Part shown: in pieces, positions 1 through 8,733 of the stretch | How the letters are laid out: each line of letters begins with the position of its first letter | Position numbering within the stretch: the stretch's first letter is position 1 | DNA from: Scandinavium sp002470465 | Lineage (GTDB): Bacteria; Pseudomonadota; Gammaproteobacteria; Enterobacterales; Enterobacteriaceae | Assembly: GCF_040750395.1 (NCBI RefSeq) | Contig: NZ_JBFLVD010000015.1 | Coordinates: 124,001-188,000 of the forward strand | Direction of reading: 5' to 3' | Length of the DNA stretch: 64,000 nucleotides | Position numbers and translations under genes: made by a program | The notes under the pieces: generated by a model | Databases searched by the model: none | Told to the model about the DNA's origin: nothing | Seen by the model: the letters and a program-made list of their open reading frames with translations, nothing else

Positions 1-192
1 AAGCTGCTGCCCGCGACCGCCGCGCAGGAAAAATACGACACCCTGTTTGGCGAAGTGGTTGCCGCCGCGGCCGATGAGCAGGCTTTTGTCGCCGGACGCT
101 GGCAGTTCAACGGCGATCGCCGCAACACTCTGCATCATCTCGGCGCGGGCACCTTTGTGACCAGTGGACGGATGATCAAAGCAGCGGAATAA
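1..192 (+). CDS. C-terminal fragment of an unidentified protein
   Basis: The frame is open from the first base of the window to a TAA at 190-192, giving the last 63 residues of a protein that begins outside the window. The fragment is soluble-looking, Ala-rich, and ends LGAGTFVTSGRMIKAAE. I do not recognise the family. A hairpin terminator follows five bases after the stop, which supports this being a genuine gene end. Confidence 0.6.
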   Translation, partial: KLLPATAAQEKYDTLFGEVVAAAADEQAFVAGRWQFNGDRRNTLHHLGAGTFVTSGRMIKAAE

Positions 193-196
193 AAAA

Positions 197-217
197 CCGC
201 AGGTCATAAGCCTGCGG
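197..217. terminator. Bidirectional hairpin terminator
   Basis: A perfect 7-bp stem (CCGCAGG / CCTGCGG) encloses a 7-base loop. Six A residues precede it, so read on the minus strand it ends in a T run; on the plus strand it is followed by CTTT. It sits between the convergent upstream gene and the protease gene and can serve both. Confidence 0.8.
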
Positions 218-269
218 CTTTCAGATTGCCATTACGCCGCCGACCTCTTCGTTCTCGCTTGCCTGTTCT

Positions 270-1097
270 TCAGCTTATGTGCGGCAAGCGCTGCCACATC
301 GGATAGGTGAAAAACAGCAAATGACAGAGGTTCAGCCCGACATGGAACAGCACCGCCACCCACAGTCTTCCGCTCAGCATCCAGGCTAATCCATAAATCA
401 GCCCCGCCAGCGTCGCGAAGATGACCAGCAAACTCCCGCCAGCGTAATGCATTCCGCCAAACAGTAGCGAAGCGATAAGTAATGCCAGCACGGGATGCAT
501 TACAGAGGACAAACGCTGCTGAAGGTATCCCCGGAAAAGCGCCTCTTCCGCGAGCGACACAAAGAATATATTGGCCAGCACAAACTGGAACAGCCACTGT
601 GGCTGGTGTAGCTCTACCTTCAGACCGCCCAGCGCCACCGCGACCATCAGCAATACCGGCACGGCAACGACTAACGCCATCCAGTGCCAGGGTTTGGTCC
701 GTGGCCGGGTATCGGTGGTGAAAAGCGACTTCAGACAGATGAGCAATACAAACGGCACCAGCGCTTTATCGAAGTTGTAATACATCGAGAAGGGAGCGCT
801 TTCCGGTCCCGCCCTGACGCCTTCCAGCACGCGGAGATTATGGAAACCGGGAATCAAATGCAGCATCAGCCCAACTGACGCCAGCACGAGCAGGATCTCA
901 AGTAGCGTACGCGGCACCTTGCCGCTGAATTTGCAATATGCCCCGGCGATGATGGCTAACCCAGCCATAAACGTGAGGGCCCGCCAGTCAAGAACCTGGG
1001 TATATGCCCCAACCGCGGCGGTCACCATTAGCAGAATTACAGATATTTTTTTATTGAATTGAAGGACAAGAAGAGAGAGTGCCAGTAAATACCACAT
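270..1097 (-). CDS. CPBP-family intramembrane glutamic protease
   Basis: This 275-residue protein is mostly hydrophobic, with about seven or eight predicted membrane helices. It carries the CPBP (Abi, type II CAAX-processing-like) signature: SLAEEALFRGY holds the EExxxR motif, FGGMHYAGG holds the second-motif His, and FHVGLNLCHL the third-motif His and Asn. Members are membrane-embedded endopeptidases; those in bacteria are linked to maturation or immunity of peptides or to housekeeping roles, and the substrate here is unknown. It stands alone, with a terminator downstream and a REP element upstream. Confidence 0.85.
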   Translation of the reverse strand: MWYLLALSLLVLQFNKKISVILLMVTAAVGAYTQVLDWRALTFMAGLAIIAGAYCKFSGKVPRTLLEILLVLASVGLMLHLIPGFHNLRVLEGVRAGPESAPFSMYYNFDKALVPFVLLICLKSLFTTDTRPRTKPWHWMALVVAVPVLLMVAVALGGLKVELHQPQWLFQFVLANIFFVSLAEEALFRGYLQQRLSSVMHPVLALLIASLLFGGMHYAGGSLLVIFATLAGLIYGLAWMLSGRLWVAVLFHVGLNLCHLLFFTYPMWQRLPHIS

Positions 1098-1154
1098 GTC
1101 GTTCCCTGAGATGATATAAAAAACCGGTAAACCGAGGTTTCATGAAGATAAATT

Positions 1155-1230
1155 TGCCCGGCGGCACGTTGTTAGCCGGACCTGTAAAACGCTGAATGTA
1201 GGCCGGGTAAGGCTTTGCCGCCACCCGGCA
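1155..1230. repeat. REP/BIME palindromic repeat
   Basis: Two inverted REP-like units (GCCCGGCGGCA at the left, GCCGCCACCCGGCA at the right) flank a short spacer. This is the usual enteric REP organisation and lies just past the 3' end of pptA. Confidence 0.75.
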
Positions 1231-1236
1231 CAACAG

Positions 1237-1467
1237 TTACATACTATAACCTGGCTTCTTGATAAGCGTCTCCATCTGCGGCGCAATTTCCGTATCCCAG
1301 ACCTGCGTCTTCCAGGCATCCTGCTGGACCTGATTCAGCGCAACGCTGATCGCGCCGTCCTTACTGCCCAGATGGCGGGTAATGGCGGCGGCGATGTCGG
1401 CCGCCAGGGCGGTTTTTTGCTCGTCGTTCAGGTCACGGGGAAAGCATTTGATATCTACGTGCGGCAT
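1237..1467 (-). CDS. pptA: Tautomerase PptA, 4-oxalocrotonate tautomerase family
   Basis: The 76-residue protein has the length of E. coli PptA (YdcE, 77). The expected catalytic Pro follows the initiator Met (MPHVDIKCFPRDL); in this family that N-terminal proline is the general base for keto-enol tautomerisation, acting in an oligomer in the cytosol. Internal RHLGSKDGAISVALNQV fits the beta-alpha-beta fold. A GGAGAT ribosome site precedes the ATG. The physiological substrate of PptA is not established. Confidence 0.85.
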   Translation of the reverse strand: MPHVDIKCFPRDLNDEQKTALAADIAAAITRHLGSKDGAISVALNQVQQDAWKTQVWDTEIAPQMETLIKKPGYSM

Positions 1468-1515
1468 GGCGATCTCCTGTTATGTGTCGCTTAAAACTAT
1501 CACCTTCTCAGCCAC

Positions 1516-2148
1516 TTAATTAGCGTTTTGTGCAGTTAAAATACCGTTGTCGCCCAATACCTTTTGCAGCGCCGGAAGCTGTGCTACCCGATCGGCAATT
1601 GCGCTTAGCCGTGGCGTATGTTCAGCAAACCATACCGCACGCGGTCCCCAGGTGCGCATCACAACAACATAGGCATCGATTAACGTGACATTGTCACCTA
1701 ACGCATACGGCCCCACCAGCTGCCGATCCAGCCATTGATAAAGCGTTTTACGAAACGCAATACAGCTGTTTTGCAGCTGTTCTGGCGCATCCGGGGCAAA
1801 GCGCTGTGGGTAATCGGCATAGGTAAACGTGGGATAGACGTTGGCAACAATCCAGATCAGCAGCCGTTGAAAGAGCGCCCGCTGCGGTGAGCCGGGCAGC
1901 GGAGCAAGATCGGGCCTCTCATCCAGGATCATCAGAGCAATGGCTGCGGATTCGGTCATGATGGTGCCATCACCCAGGCGAAGCGTAGGTACCTGGCACA
2001 GCGGGTTTATCTGTTCCAGCACGTCATGCTGCGGCCCCGGGGAATCAAAGCCGTCAACATCGACAAAATGATATGGCATCTCAGCCATCGTCAGCATCAC
2101 TTCGCTGATAGCCGAGCCCCAGCCCGGCACGCCATAAAGCGTTAACAT
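1516..2148 (-). CDS. Glutathione S-transferase family protein
   Basis: The 210-residue protein has the two-domain GST layout. The N-terminal thioredoxin-like half (residues 1-80) has CQVPTL with the cis-Pro and DGTIMTESAAIALMI, matching the glutathione gamma-glutamyl-binding E-S motif. The helical C-terminal half contains the conserved ALGDNVTLIDAYVVV capping segment. It probably acts in the cytosol on electrophilic or disulfide substrates. It lies 48 bases from pptA, with an AGGAGG site upstream, and may be cotranscribed with it. The exact GST class is uncertain. Confidence 0.8.
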   Translation of the reverse strand: MLTLYGVPGWGSAISEVMLTMAEMPYHFVDVDGFDSPGPQHDVLEQINPLCQVPTLRLGDGTIMTESAAIALMILDERPDLAPLPGSPQRALFQRLLIWIVANVYPTFTYADYPQRFAPDAPEQLQNSCIAFRKTLYQWLDRQLVGPYALGDNVTLIDAYVVVMRTWGPRAVWFAEHTPRLSAIADRVAQLPALQKVLGDNGILTAQNAN

Positions 2149-2195
2149 ACGCAGTTCCTCCTTCAGGGCAGAAACAAGAGTATGGACCCGAATCC

Positions 2196-3092
2196 TTAAT
2201 AGGTGATCCCGGGTGGGTTCACTTCGGACTGTCCTACGCCCTCACCGTCTTCACCCCAGCGGGCCAGAATGCGCTGCACTTCTCCGCGCGCTATACCGCC
2301 ATTCAGCGCAGTTTGCAGGGCATACACCAGCCCGTTGCCTTTTTTGGTTGTCGTGGCCACAAAGGCTTTTTTCGGGCCAAGGCCGACAACTTTTGTTTTG
2401 CCCGTCAACGCCGCTTTATAGGCAGAAACAGACTGCGGCCCGAAGAACACATCGGCGCGACCCGACTGAATATAGAGATTGCCCGAGGCGTCATCGGTCA
2501 GATAGATCGGCAGCGCCGGCTTGCGTCCCGCCTGCTCATTTATGGCATTCCAGCCGAGTAAAATCCGTTCCTGATTGGTGCCGGAGCCGACTATCACTCT
2601 CTTCCCGGCGAGATCCGCAGGCCCGTTGACCGCCGTGATTGGGCTATCCGATTTCACCGAAAAGGCCAAGGAATCGACGCGATAGGTGGCGAAATCGAAC
2701 TTCTCTTTACGCTGTTCCGTCACGGCAATATTGACCAGCGCCACGTCATAGCGTCCTGAAGAAATGCCCAGCGGCCAGTCTTCCCAGGCGGTGGGCACCA
2801 GCTTCAGCTTCAGCCCCAGGCTTGCCGCCAGCAGCCTGGCGATATCCGGATCGCTGCCGATACGCGTCCGGTTATCGCTTGCCAGCAACGCCAGCGGCGG
2901 TGAATTCAACGCCGAAATCGCCACCGTCAGCGTGCCCGGTTCAACAAACGCGTAATTCGTCGGGATCTTCGCAATGGCCTGCTCATCCCGCGTGACCGGC
3001 AGCGGCTGCTCATTTGCCCTGAGATCTATCTGCCCTTGCGCCAGACCAGCGCCTGCAACGAGCCATCCACCTAACAGCGTCCATTTGATCAT
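2196..3092 (-). CDS. Amino-acid ABC transporter substrate-binding protein (second paralogue)
   Basis: The 298-residue periplasmic binding protein of the polar amino-acid family (SBP_bac_3) starts with a signal peptide (TLLGGWLVAGAGLAQG). The conserved IGSDPDIARLLA, YDVALVNIAVTEQRKEKFDF and VGSGTNQERILLGWN blocks line the ligand site. It is a clear paralogue of the protein at 5305-6237; both end in a QSEVNPxG tail. The start overlaps the stop of the ATPase gene by four bases (ATGA), so the two are translationally coupled. It is the last gene of the 9.7-2.2 kb operon. By context the ligand is a cystine- or S-substituted cysteine-like amino acid. Confidence 0.85.
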   Translation of the reverse strand: MIKWTLLGGWLVAGAGLAQGQIDLRANEQPLPVTRDEQAIAKIPTNYAFVEPGTLTVAISALNSPPLALLASDNRTRIGSDPDIARLLAASLGLKLKLVPTAWEDWPLGISSGRYDVALVNIAVTEQRKEKFDFATYRVDSLAFSVKSDSPITAVNGPADLAGKRVIVGSGTNQERILLGWNAINEQAGRKPALPIYLTDDASGNLYIQSGRADVFFGPQSVSAYKAALTGKTKVVGLGPKKAFVATTTKKGNGLVYALQTALNGGIARGEVQRILARWGEDGEGVGQSEVNPPGITY

Positions 3093-3865
3093 GCCAGCAC
3101 CTTTGATAAGAATTGCCGCGTACGCGGATGCTGCGGGCGGTTAAGTACCGCATCGCTTTCGCCCTGCTCAATGATTTTTCCATCGACCATAAACACCACC
3201 TGGTCGGCCACTTCACGGGCGAAGCCAATCTCATGCGTCACCACCACAAGCGTCGTGCCGGAACGGGCGAGCTTTTTGATGACGTCCAGCACTTCTCCCA
3301 CCAGTTCCGGATCAAGCGCTGATGTTGGCTCATCGAAAAGCATCACGCGTGGCCTCAGCGCCAGCGCGCGGGCAATGGCAATGCGCTGCTGCTGGCCGCC
3401 GGAAAGGTGTCGCGACCAGGCATCGGCCTTATTCCGTAACCCCACCACATCCAGCAACTCATAGGCTCGCTCCGTCGCCTGTTTTTTGCTGAGCTGCCGG
3501 TGCGCCAGCGGCGCTTCAATCAGGTTCTCCAGCACCGTCATATGCGGAAACAGGTTAAAGTTCTGGAACACGTAGCCCACGTTTACCCGCTGGCGCAGGA
3601 TCTCTTTTTCCTTCAGTTCATAGAGCCTGTTGCCCTGACGACGATAGCCGATATAGTCGCCATCAATCTGGATAAACCCCTCATCGACGCGTTCCAGATG
3701 GTTGATGGTACGCAGCAGCGTCGATTTCCCTGAGCCGGACGGACCTAAAATCACCGTCACTGTGCCGGGCTGAATCTCCAGCGACACGTTATCCAGCGCC
3801 TTATGGCGACCAAAATATTTACTGACGCCGGTAATCGAAATATGACCTTCAGGAGAGTTGGGCAT
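3089..3865 (-). CDS. Amino-acid ABC transporter ATP-binding protein
   Basis: The 258-residue ABC ATPase has Walker A (GPSGSGKST), the Q-loop region (YVFQNFNLFPHM), signature (LSGGQQQRIAIARAL), Walker B (RVMLFDEPTSALDPE) and the H-loop (VVTHEIGFA), all intact. The frame is open further upstream from a TTG, but the internal ATG used here has a GGAG site and starts directly at the conserved domain. It overlaps the permease gene by 17 bases. It powers uptake by the neighbouring permease and is of the GlnQ/TcyN polar amino-acid type. Confidence 0.9.
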   Translation of the reverse strand: MPNSPEGHISITGVSKYFGRHKALDNVSLEIQPGTVTVILGPSGSGKSTLLRTINHLERVDEGFIQIDGDYIGYRRQGNRLYELKEKEILRQRVNVGYVFQNFNLFPHMTVLENLIEAPLAHRQLSKKQATERAYELLDVVGLRNKADAWSRHLSGGQQQRIAIARALALRPRVMLFDEPTSALDPELVGEVLDVIKKLARSGTTLVVVTHEIGFAREVADQVVFMVDGKIIEQGESDAVLNRPQHPRTRQFLSKVLA

Positions 3866-4775
3866 GAACAGGCTCCGGGCTTGAAGTGGGCTGGGCGGCA
3901 GGCGTGACCGCCCGACCGCGTGCGGCATTGACGGCCGAGCGGCGCTCGCTGCGGGCAAGTGAGCGTTCAACCAGATACTGAATCACGGAGAGAACGCTGG
4001 TAATCACCAGATACCAAACCGCCCCGACCATCAGCAGCGGGATCACCTCCTGAGTGCGGTTGTAGATCATCTGGATGGTGTAAAACAGCTCCGGCATCGC
4101 CAGCACATAAACCATCGCGGTTCCCTTGGCGAGGCTGATGATTTCGTTAAAACCGGACGGCAGAATGGTTCGTAGCGCCTGCGGCAGGATGATGCGCAGC
4201 GTGCGGCGCCAGGCGGGCAGACCCAGCGCGGATGCGGCCTCATACTGGCCGTGATCGACCCCCAGAAATCCGCCGCGAATGATTTCGGCAGTATAGGCAC
4301 TCTGCACCAGCGTCAGACCCACTACCGCCGTGGAAAACTGTCCGAGCACGTTAATTGTCTGATAGCTCGCCCAGTTAATGCCGGTAAAGGGGATGCCGAT
4401 GGACAGCGTGTCGTAGAGGTACGAAAAGTTGTACAGCACAATCAGCACGACGATCAGCGGCAGCGAGCGGAAGAGCCAGATATAGGCCCACGCCAGGCCG
4501 CTCAACAGCCACGAAGACGAGAGTCGGGCAAGCGCCAGTACGCCGCCAAAAATCACGCTCAGCAGCGTGCCGAGCAGGGTTAACAGCAGCGTCTGCCCCA
4601 GCCCCTCCAGAATCACCGGGTCAAAGAACCAGCGGGCAAACACGCCCCATTCCCAGCGTGGGTTAAATGCGACCGACTGAACAACAATCGCCAGAATGAG
4701 CAGCGCCACCGCAGCACCCACTATGCGCATCGGGTAGCGTGCGGGCACGACTTGAATGGTTTCGTGATTTTTCAT
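3849..4775 (-). CDS. Amino-acid ABC transporter permease
   Basis: The protein has 308 residues from the ATG at 4775, which follows GAGGAG; a GTG two codons earlier has no site. It is a His/Glu/Gln/Arg-type permease with about five or six membrane segments and the coupling motif region EAASALGLPAWRRTLRIILP. N-terminal (about 45 residues) and C-terminal extensions make it longer than most family members. It is the only permease in the operon, so a homodimeric channel is likely. Confidence 0.88.
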   Translation of the reverse strand: MKNHETIQVVPARYPMRIVGAAVALLILAIVVQSVAFNPRWEWGVFARWFFDPVILEGLGQTLLLTLLGTLLSVIFGGVLALARLSSSWLLSGLAWAYIWLFRSLPLIVVLIVLYNFSYLYDTLSIGIPFTGINWASYQTINVLGQFSTAVVGLTLVQSAYTAEIIRGGFLGVDHGQYEAASALGLPAWRRTLRIILPQALRTILPSGFNEIISLAKGTAMVYVLAMPELFYTIQMIYNRTQEVIPLLMVGAVWYLVITSVLSVIQYLVERSLARSERRSAVNAARGRAVTPAAQPTSSPEPVHAQLS

Positions 4776-4784
4776 CGTCACTCC

Positions 4785-5294
4785 TCAGGCGCTTTTGCTG
4801 AGCGCGGGAACAGCCAGCGCTTTGGTAAACCGCAGGCGTCCGTCAAACGGCGGACGGCTGTACTCTTCCGGATCCCGGCTCAGATCGAACTGCGGCTGGT
4901 AGCCCTGGCTGAGATACAAACGAACCGCCTCCGGCTGACGGAACCCGGTTGTCAGATACATCTGGCCGTAGCCAGCAAGCCAGGCCCGGCGTTCAAGTTC
5001 AGCAACCACGCGCCCGGCAAGCCCCTGCTGACGCAGAGTTTTATCGGTCCAGATACGTTTGATTTCCGCCGTCTGCGCGTTCAGCGGTTTATACGCCCCG
5101 GTCGCGATGATGACGCCGTCGCGCTCCAGCACGATAAACAGCCCCTGCGGCGCGAGATACCATTCGGTCTGCTCCACTTCGGCATCACGCGAGAAATAGT
5201 CGCCGTAGCGCGCGGCATACTCGGCAAACAACCCGCTCAGAATGGGCTGTAACTCTGCATCTTCAGGCGAAACATCACGGAAACGTTCACTCAT
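4785..5294 (-). CDS. GNAT N-acetyltransferase, YtmI/SnaA-like
   Basis: The 169-residue GNAT protein has the acetyl-CoA-binding motif A as KRIWTDKTLRQQGLAGRVV and the beta4-beta5 region GQMYLTTGFRQPEAVRLYLS. The ATG at 5294 has an AAGGAG site; an upstream in-frame start at 5315 would overlap the previous gene and lacks one. It lies inside a cystine-type transporter and monooxygenase operon, as ytmI (snaA) does in Bacillus. On that parallel it would N-acetylate an imported S-substituted cysteine before C-S cleavage. The substrate is inferred from context only. Confidence 0.8.
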   Translation of the reverse strand: MSERFRDVSPEDAELQPILSGLFAEYAARYGDYFSRDAEVEQTEWYLAPQGLFIVLERDGVIIATGAYKPLNAQTAEIKRIWTDKTLRQQGLAGRVVAELERRAWLAGYGQMYLTTGFRQPEAVRLYLSQGYQPQFDLSRDPEEYSRPPFDGRLRFTKALAVPALSKSA

Positions 5295-5304
5295 TGCGGG
5301 CTCC

Positions 5305-6237
5305 TTAATCGCCAAGACCGGCCGGGTTCACTTCAGATTGCGGAATACGTTCCACGCCCTCACCCCAGCGGTTGAGCACTTTGTCGTAATCGCCGTTCTT
5401 GATCGCGCCGTTTAGCGCCGTCTGCACAGGTTCTGCCAGACCGCTGCCTTTTTTCAGCGTCACCGCGATGTGTGCCGCCTTCGGCCAGCCGCCGTCCACG
5501 CTGCCGACCAGCTTCGTTTTGCCGTTCAGCGCGGCTTTCCATGCTCCGATAACGTTAGGGCCAAAATACGCATCAGCCCGCCCGGACTGCAACGCCAGGG
5601 TCTGGGCAGCGTCATCTTTGGTGTAGATCGGGGTAAACGGCTTCAGGCCTTTCTTGATGTTCTCAGCGTTCCACGCCAGCAGAATGGCCTCCTGGTTGGT
5701 ACCGGATCCGACAATAATGTTCAGCCCGGCGATGTCAGGCGCCGTTTCGATTTTGCTGATGTTGCTCGTTGATTTGACGTAGAACCCTAGGGAATCCTTG
5801 CGGTAGGTGGCGAAATCAAACTTTTCTTTACGCTCTTTGGTGACGGTGATGTTGCTGACCGCCGCATCGTATTTGCCGGAGGCCACGCCAAGCGGCCAGT
5901 CCTCCCATGATGTCACCACCACGTTCAGCTGTAGCCCAAGACTGTCAGCCACCAGGCGCGCGATATCCACTTCGCTACCGAGCAGGGTTTTGTTGTCATC
6001 GGAGAACACCGTCAGCGGCGGCTGATTCAGCCCCGCCACCGCCACGGTGAATTTTCCCGGCACCGCCGGGGTAAATCCATTCGGCAGCTGCGCAATGGCC
6101 GTTGGGTTTTTAGCCGTATTGATTGGCGTCTTATTGGCCTCGACGCTAACCCCGGTCCCGTTGATGGTCACATCATTGGCCTGCACCAGCCCGGAAAAAG
6201 CCAGCGCAAGCGCCAGCAGCAGCGATGATTTTTGCAT
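5305..6237 (-). CDS. Amino-acid ABC transporter substrate-binding protein
   Basis: The 310-residue polar amino-acid binding protein has a signal peptide (LLLALALAFSGLVQA). Conserved blocks are LLGSEVDIARLVADSLG, KYDAAVSNITVTKERKEKF and IVGSGTNQEAILLAWN. It is paralogous to 2196-3092 along its length and also ends in QSEVNPAG. An AAGGA site precedes the ATG. Two divergent binding proteins sharing one permease/ATPase pair suggest two related ligands, as with TcyJ and TcyK in Bacillus. Confidence 0.87.
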   Translation of the reverse strand: MQKSSLLLALALAFSGLVQANDVTINGTGVSVEANKTPINTAKNPTAIAQLPNGFTPAVPGKFTVAVAGLNQPPLTVFSDDNKTLLGSEVDIARLVADSLGLQLNVVVTSWEDWPLGVASGKYDAAVSNITVTKERKEKFDFATYRKDSLGFYVKSTSNISKIETAPDIAGLNIIVGSGTNQEAILLAWNAENIKKGLKPFTPIYTKDDAAQTLALQSGRADAYFGPNVIGAWKAALNGKTKLVGSVDGGWPKAAHIAVTLKKGSGLAEPVQTALNGAIKNGDYDKVLNRWGEGVERIPQSEVNPAGLGD

Positions 6238-6251
6238 GGTGAAGTCCTTTA

Positions 6252-7577
6252 TTATTTTGTAGTGGGTTTAACGAACTGATTCGCGGGTTGTGCAAGCCCC
6301 AGGCTTTCGCGCAGCGTGTGACCGGGATAGTCATGACGGAATAACCCTCGCGCCTGAAGCTCGGGCACGACCTGGTCTACAAAGCGCGGGAAGGTGTCCG
6401 GCGTACCGCCCTGAATGATAAAACCGTCGGCGGCGTGGCTTTCAAACCACGCCTGCAATCCATCGGCTACTTCCTGCGCCGTGCCGGAAAAGCGTGGGCG
6501 TGGGCTGGCCGCTTCGAGCGCCGCCTGGCGCAGCGTTAAGCCACGCGCCTTTGCGTTACGTTTGATTTCATCGGTCGTGCTGCGAAAGCTGTTTTGCCCC
6601 AGATCGCCAAGCTCAGGGAAAGGCGCATCCAGTGGATACTGGCTGAAATCGTGGTGCTCGAAGTAGCGGCCCAGGTAGTTCAGCGCGTCTTCCACCGACA
6701 CCAGCGCGGCAGTGGTCTGGTACTGACGTTCCACATCGTCGGCATCGTCCCCGACGATCACGCTCACGCCCTGGAAAATATGCAGCTCATCAGCACGGCG
6801 CCCGTGCACTTCCAGCTGGCTTTTTACATCCCGATAAAAGGCCTGCGCTTCTTCAAGACTTTCGTGATGGGTAAAAATGGCATCGGCGTGGGTGGCGGCT
6901 AGTTTTTTTCCGTCATCCGATGCACCGGCCTGAAATATAATTGGCCTGCCCTGCGGCGTGCGGCCGATATTCAGCGGCCCGGCAACCTGGAAAAAATCAC
7001 CATGATGATCGAGAGTGTGTAATTTTTTCGCATCGAAGAATTGTCCGCTGGTTTTATTACGCACGAAGGCATCCTCTTCCCAGGAATCCCACAGCCCTTT
7101 TACCACCTGCAAATATTCATCTGCGATGCGATAGCGTAAAGCGTGATCGGGATGCTGCGCGCGGGAAAAATTCTTCGCGGATCCTTCCAGCGGCGACGTT
7201 ACCACGTTCCAGCCAGCACGCCCGTTGCTCAGGTGGTCGAGGCTGGCAAACTGACGGGCGGTAATAAACGGCTCGCTATAGGAGGTGGACAGCGTGCCAA
7301 CCAGGCCCAAATGCTGCGTCACGCTCGCCAGCGCAGATAATACGGTTAGCGGCTCGAAGCGGTTTAAAAAATGCGGAATAGACTTTTCGTTAATATATAA
7401 ACCGTCGGCAACAAAAATAAAGTCGAGCTTCCCTTCTTCAGCTTTTAATGCCGTCTGCCTGACGAATTCAAAATTAATACTGGCATCTGCCTGCGCCGCC
7501 GGATGTCGCCAGGCGGACATATTTCCTGAAGCGCCATGTAATATAGTGCCAAGACGCAGTTGTCGAACTGAAGACAT
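6252..7577 (-). CDS. Flavin-dependent monooxygenase, NtaA/SnaA/DszA family (YtnJ/CmoJ-like)
   Basis: The 441-residue luciferase-like monooxygenase belongs to the NtaA/SnaA/DszA branch: it opens with LRLGTILHGASGNMSAWRHP and has the typical SNGRAGWNVVTSPLEGSAKNF and RPIIFQAGASDDGKKLAA blocks. Such enzymes use reduced FMN from a partner reductase plus O2, often cleaving C-S or C-N bonds. It lies between the deacylase and binding-protein genes, an arrangement resembling ytnJ (cmoJ) of the Bacillus S-alkylcysteine salvage operon. No flavin reductase gene is seen in the operon. Confidence 0.87.
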   Translation of the reverse strand: MSSVRQLRLGTILHGASGNMSAWRHPAAQADASINFEFVRQTALKAEEGKLDFIFVADGLYINEKSIPHFLNRFEPLTVLSALASVTQHLGLVGTLSTSYSEPFITARQFASLDHLSNGRAGWNVVTSPLEGSAKNFSRAQHPDHALRYRIADEYLQVVKGLWDSWEEDAFVRNKTSGQFFDAKKLHTLDHHGDFFQVAGPLNIGRTPQGRPIIFQAGASDDGKKLAATHADAIFTHHESLEEAQAFYRDVKSQLEVHGRRADELHIFQGVSVIVGDDADDVERQYQTTAALVSVEDALNYLGRYFEHHDFSQYPLDAPFPELGDLGQNSFRSTTDEIKRNAKARGLTLRQAALEAASPRPRFSGTAQEVADGLQAWFESHAADGFIIQGGTPDTFPRFVDQVVPELQARGLFRHDYPGHTLRESLGLAQPANQFVKPTTK

Positions 7578-7611
7578 AATAACCCCTTACCCTGCCGGTA
7601 AATAAAAAGAA

Positions 7612-8733
7612 CTAAACGTTAAGTAAGGCTTTTTCGGCCAGCCGGGCAAAATAGTGCGCCGCAGGTGCGATGAGCCTTTCGTCCGGGTCAAAGGCCGGAT
7701 GGTGCAGGCCAGATTCACTGGCGCTACCGATGCTGACAAAAGCACCGGGGATCTGCTGCAGGTAGACGGCAAAATCTTCGCCGCCCATATGCAGATCCGC
7801 CGTCGCGGTCTGGTATCCCGCTTCATCTGCTACCGCCAGGGCAAACTCCGCCCATTCAGGGGTGTTCACCAGCGCCGTCGGGCCAGCGTACCAGATGACG
7901 TCAATCTGGGCGTTAAACGCGCTGGCAAACCCCGCCGCAATCTCACTGACGCGGGCCTTCACCCGCTGTTGAACATCGGTGCTATGGGTGCGAAGCGTGC
8001 CTTCCAGCTCAACGTTTTCCGGCAGCACGTTCCAGGTATTGCCGCCCTGAATGCGGGTCACGCTCAGCACCACCGAATCAAGCGTATTGACCTCGCGGCT
8101 GGCTACGCTTTGCAGGATGCCCACCAGCTGGCTGGCAAGCAGGATCGCATCCTTACCTTCATGAGGGCGGGCTGCGTGGGCGCCCTTTCCATGCACCCGC
8201 AGTACGAAGCGATCGACGTTGGCGTAGAACGCTCCGCCGCGGGTGGCAAAGGCGCCCACCGGCAGCCCAGGTTCATTGTGCATACCAAAAATGGCGGAAA
8301 CCCCTTCCAGCGCACCGGCGCGGATCAGCGTCTTCGCCCCGCCAAAACTCTCTTCGGCTGGCTGAAAAAGAATACGTACTCGCCCCGGCAGTTCAGCTTC
8401 TTTGGCCTTCAAAAGCAGCGCTGCGCCGAGCATAACGCTGGTATGAACATCATGTCCGCAGGCGTGCATCACGCCTGGATTTTGCGAACGAAACGCCACG
8501 TTAGCCGTTTCTTCTATTGGCAGCGCGTCAATGTCGGCACGCAGCGCAATCACCTTTTCGCCCTTGCCAATCTCGATGACTACGCCGGTTTTCAGGGCAT
8601 ACGGCAGAATGGAAAGCCCGGCGCTTTGCAGCCAGTCGCGAATACGCGCGGTGGTCGCCACTTCCTGTAAAGACAGCTCCGGGAACTGGTGCAGCTCGCG
8701 CCGCCAGGCAATCAGCTGTTGTTCGAAACTCAT
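7612..8733 (-). CDS. M20-family amidohydrolase, YtnL/SndA-like N-deacetylase
   Basis: The 373-residue M20D peptidase/amidohydrolase is of the hippurate-hydrolase and N-acetyl-amino-acid deacetylase type. Metal-binding residues are visible in MHACGHDVH, FQPAEES, FGMHNEP and SGLHHPAFD; the dimerisation insert occupies roughly residues 175-290. It has no signal peptide, so it is cytosolic. The ATG overlaps the preceding stop (ATGA), and a GGAGGT site is present. In the proposed pathway it would remove the acetyl group after monooxygenation, regenerating free cysteine. Confidence 0.88.
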   Translation of the reverse strand: MSFEQQLIAWRRELHQFPELSLQEVATTARIRDWLQSAGLSILPYALKTGVVIEIGKGEKVIALRADIDALPIEETANVAFRSQNPGVMHACGHDVHTSVMLGAALLLKAKEAELPGRVRILFQPAEESFGGAKTLIRAGALEGVSAIFGMHNEPGLPVGAFATRGGAFYANVDRFVLRVHGKGAHAARPHEGKDAILLASQLVGILQSVASREVNTLDSVVLSVTRIQGGNTWNVLPENVELEGTLRTHSTDVQQRVKARVSEIAAGFASAFNAQIDVIWYAGPTALVNTPEWAEFALAVADEAGYQTATADLHMGGEDFAVYLQQIPGAFVSIGSASESGLHHPAFDPDERLIAPAAHYFARLAEKALLNV

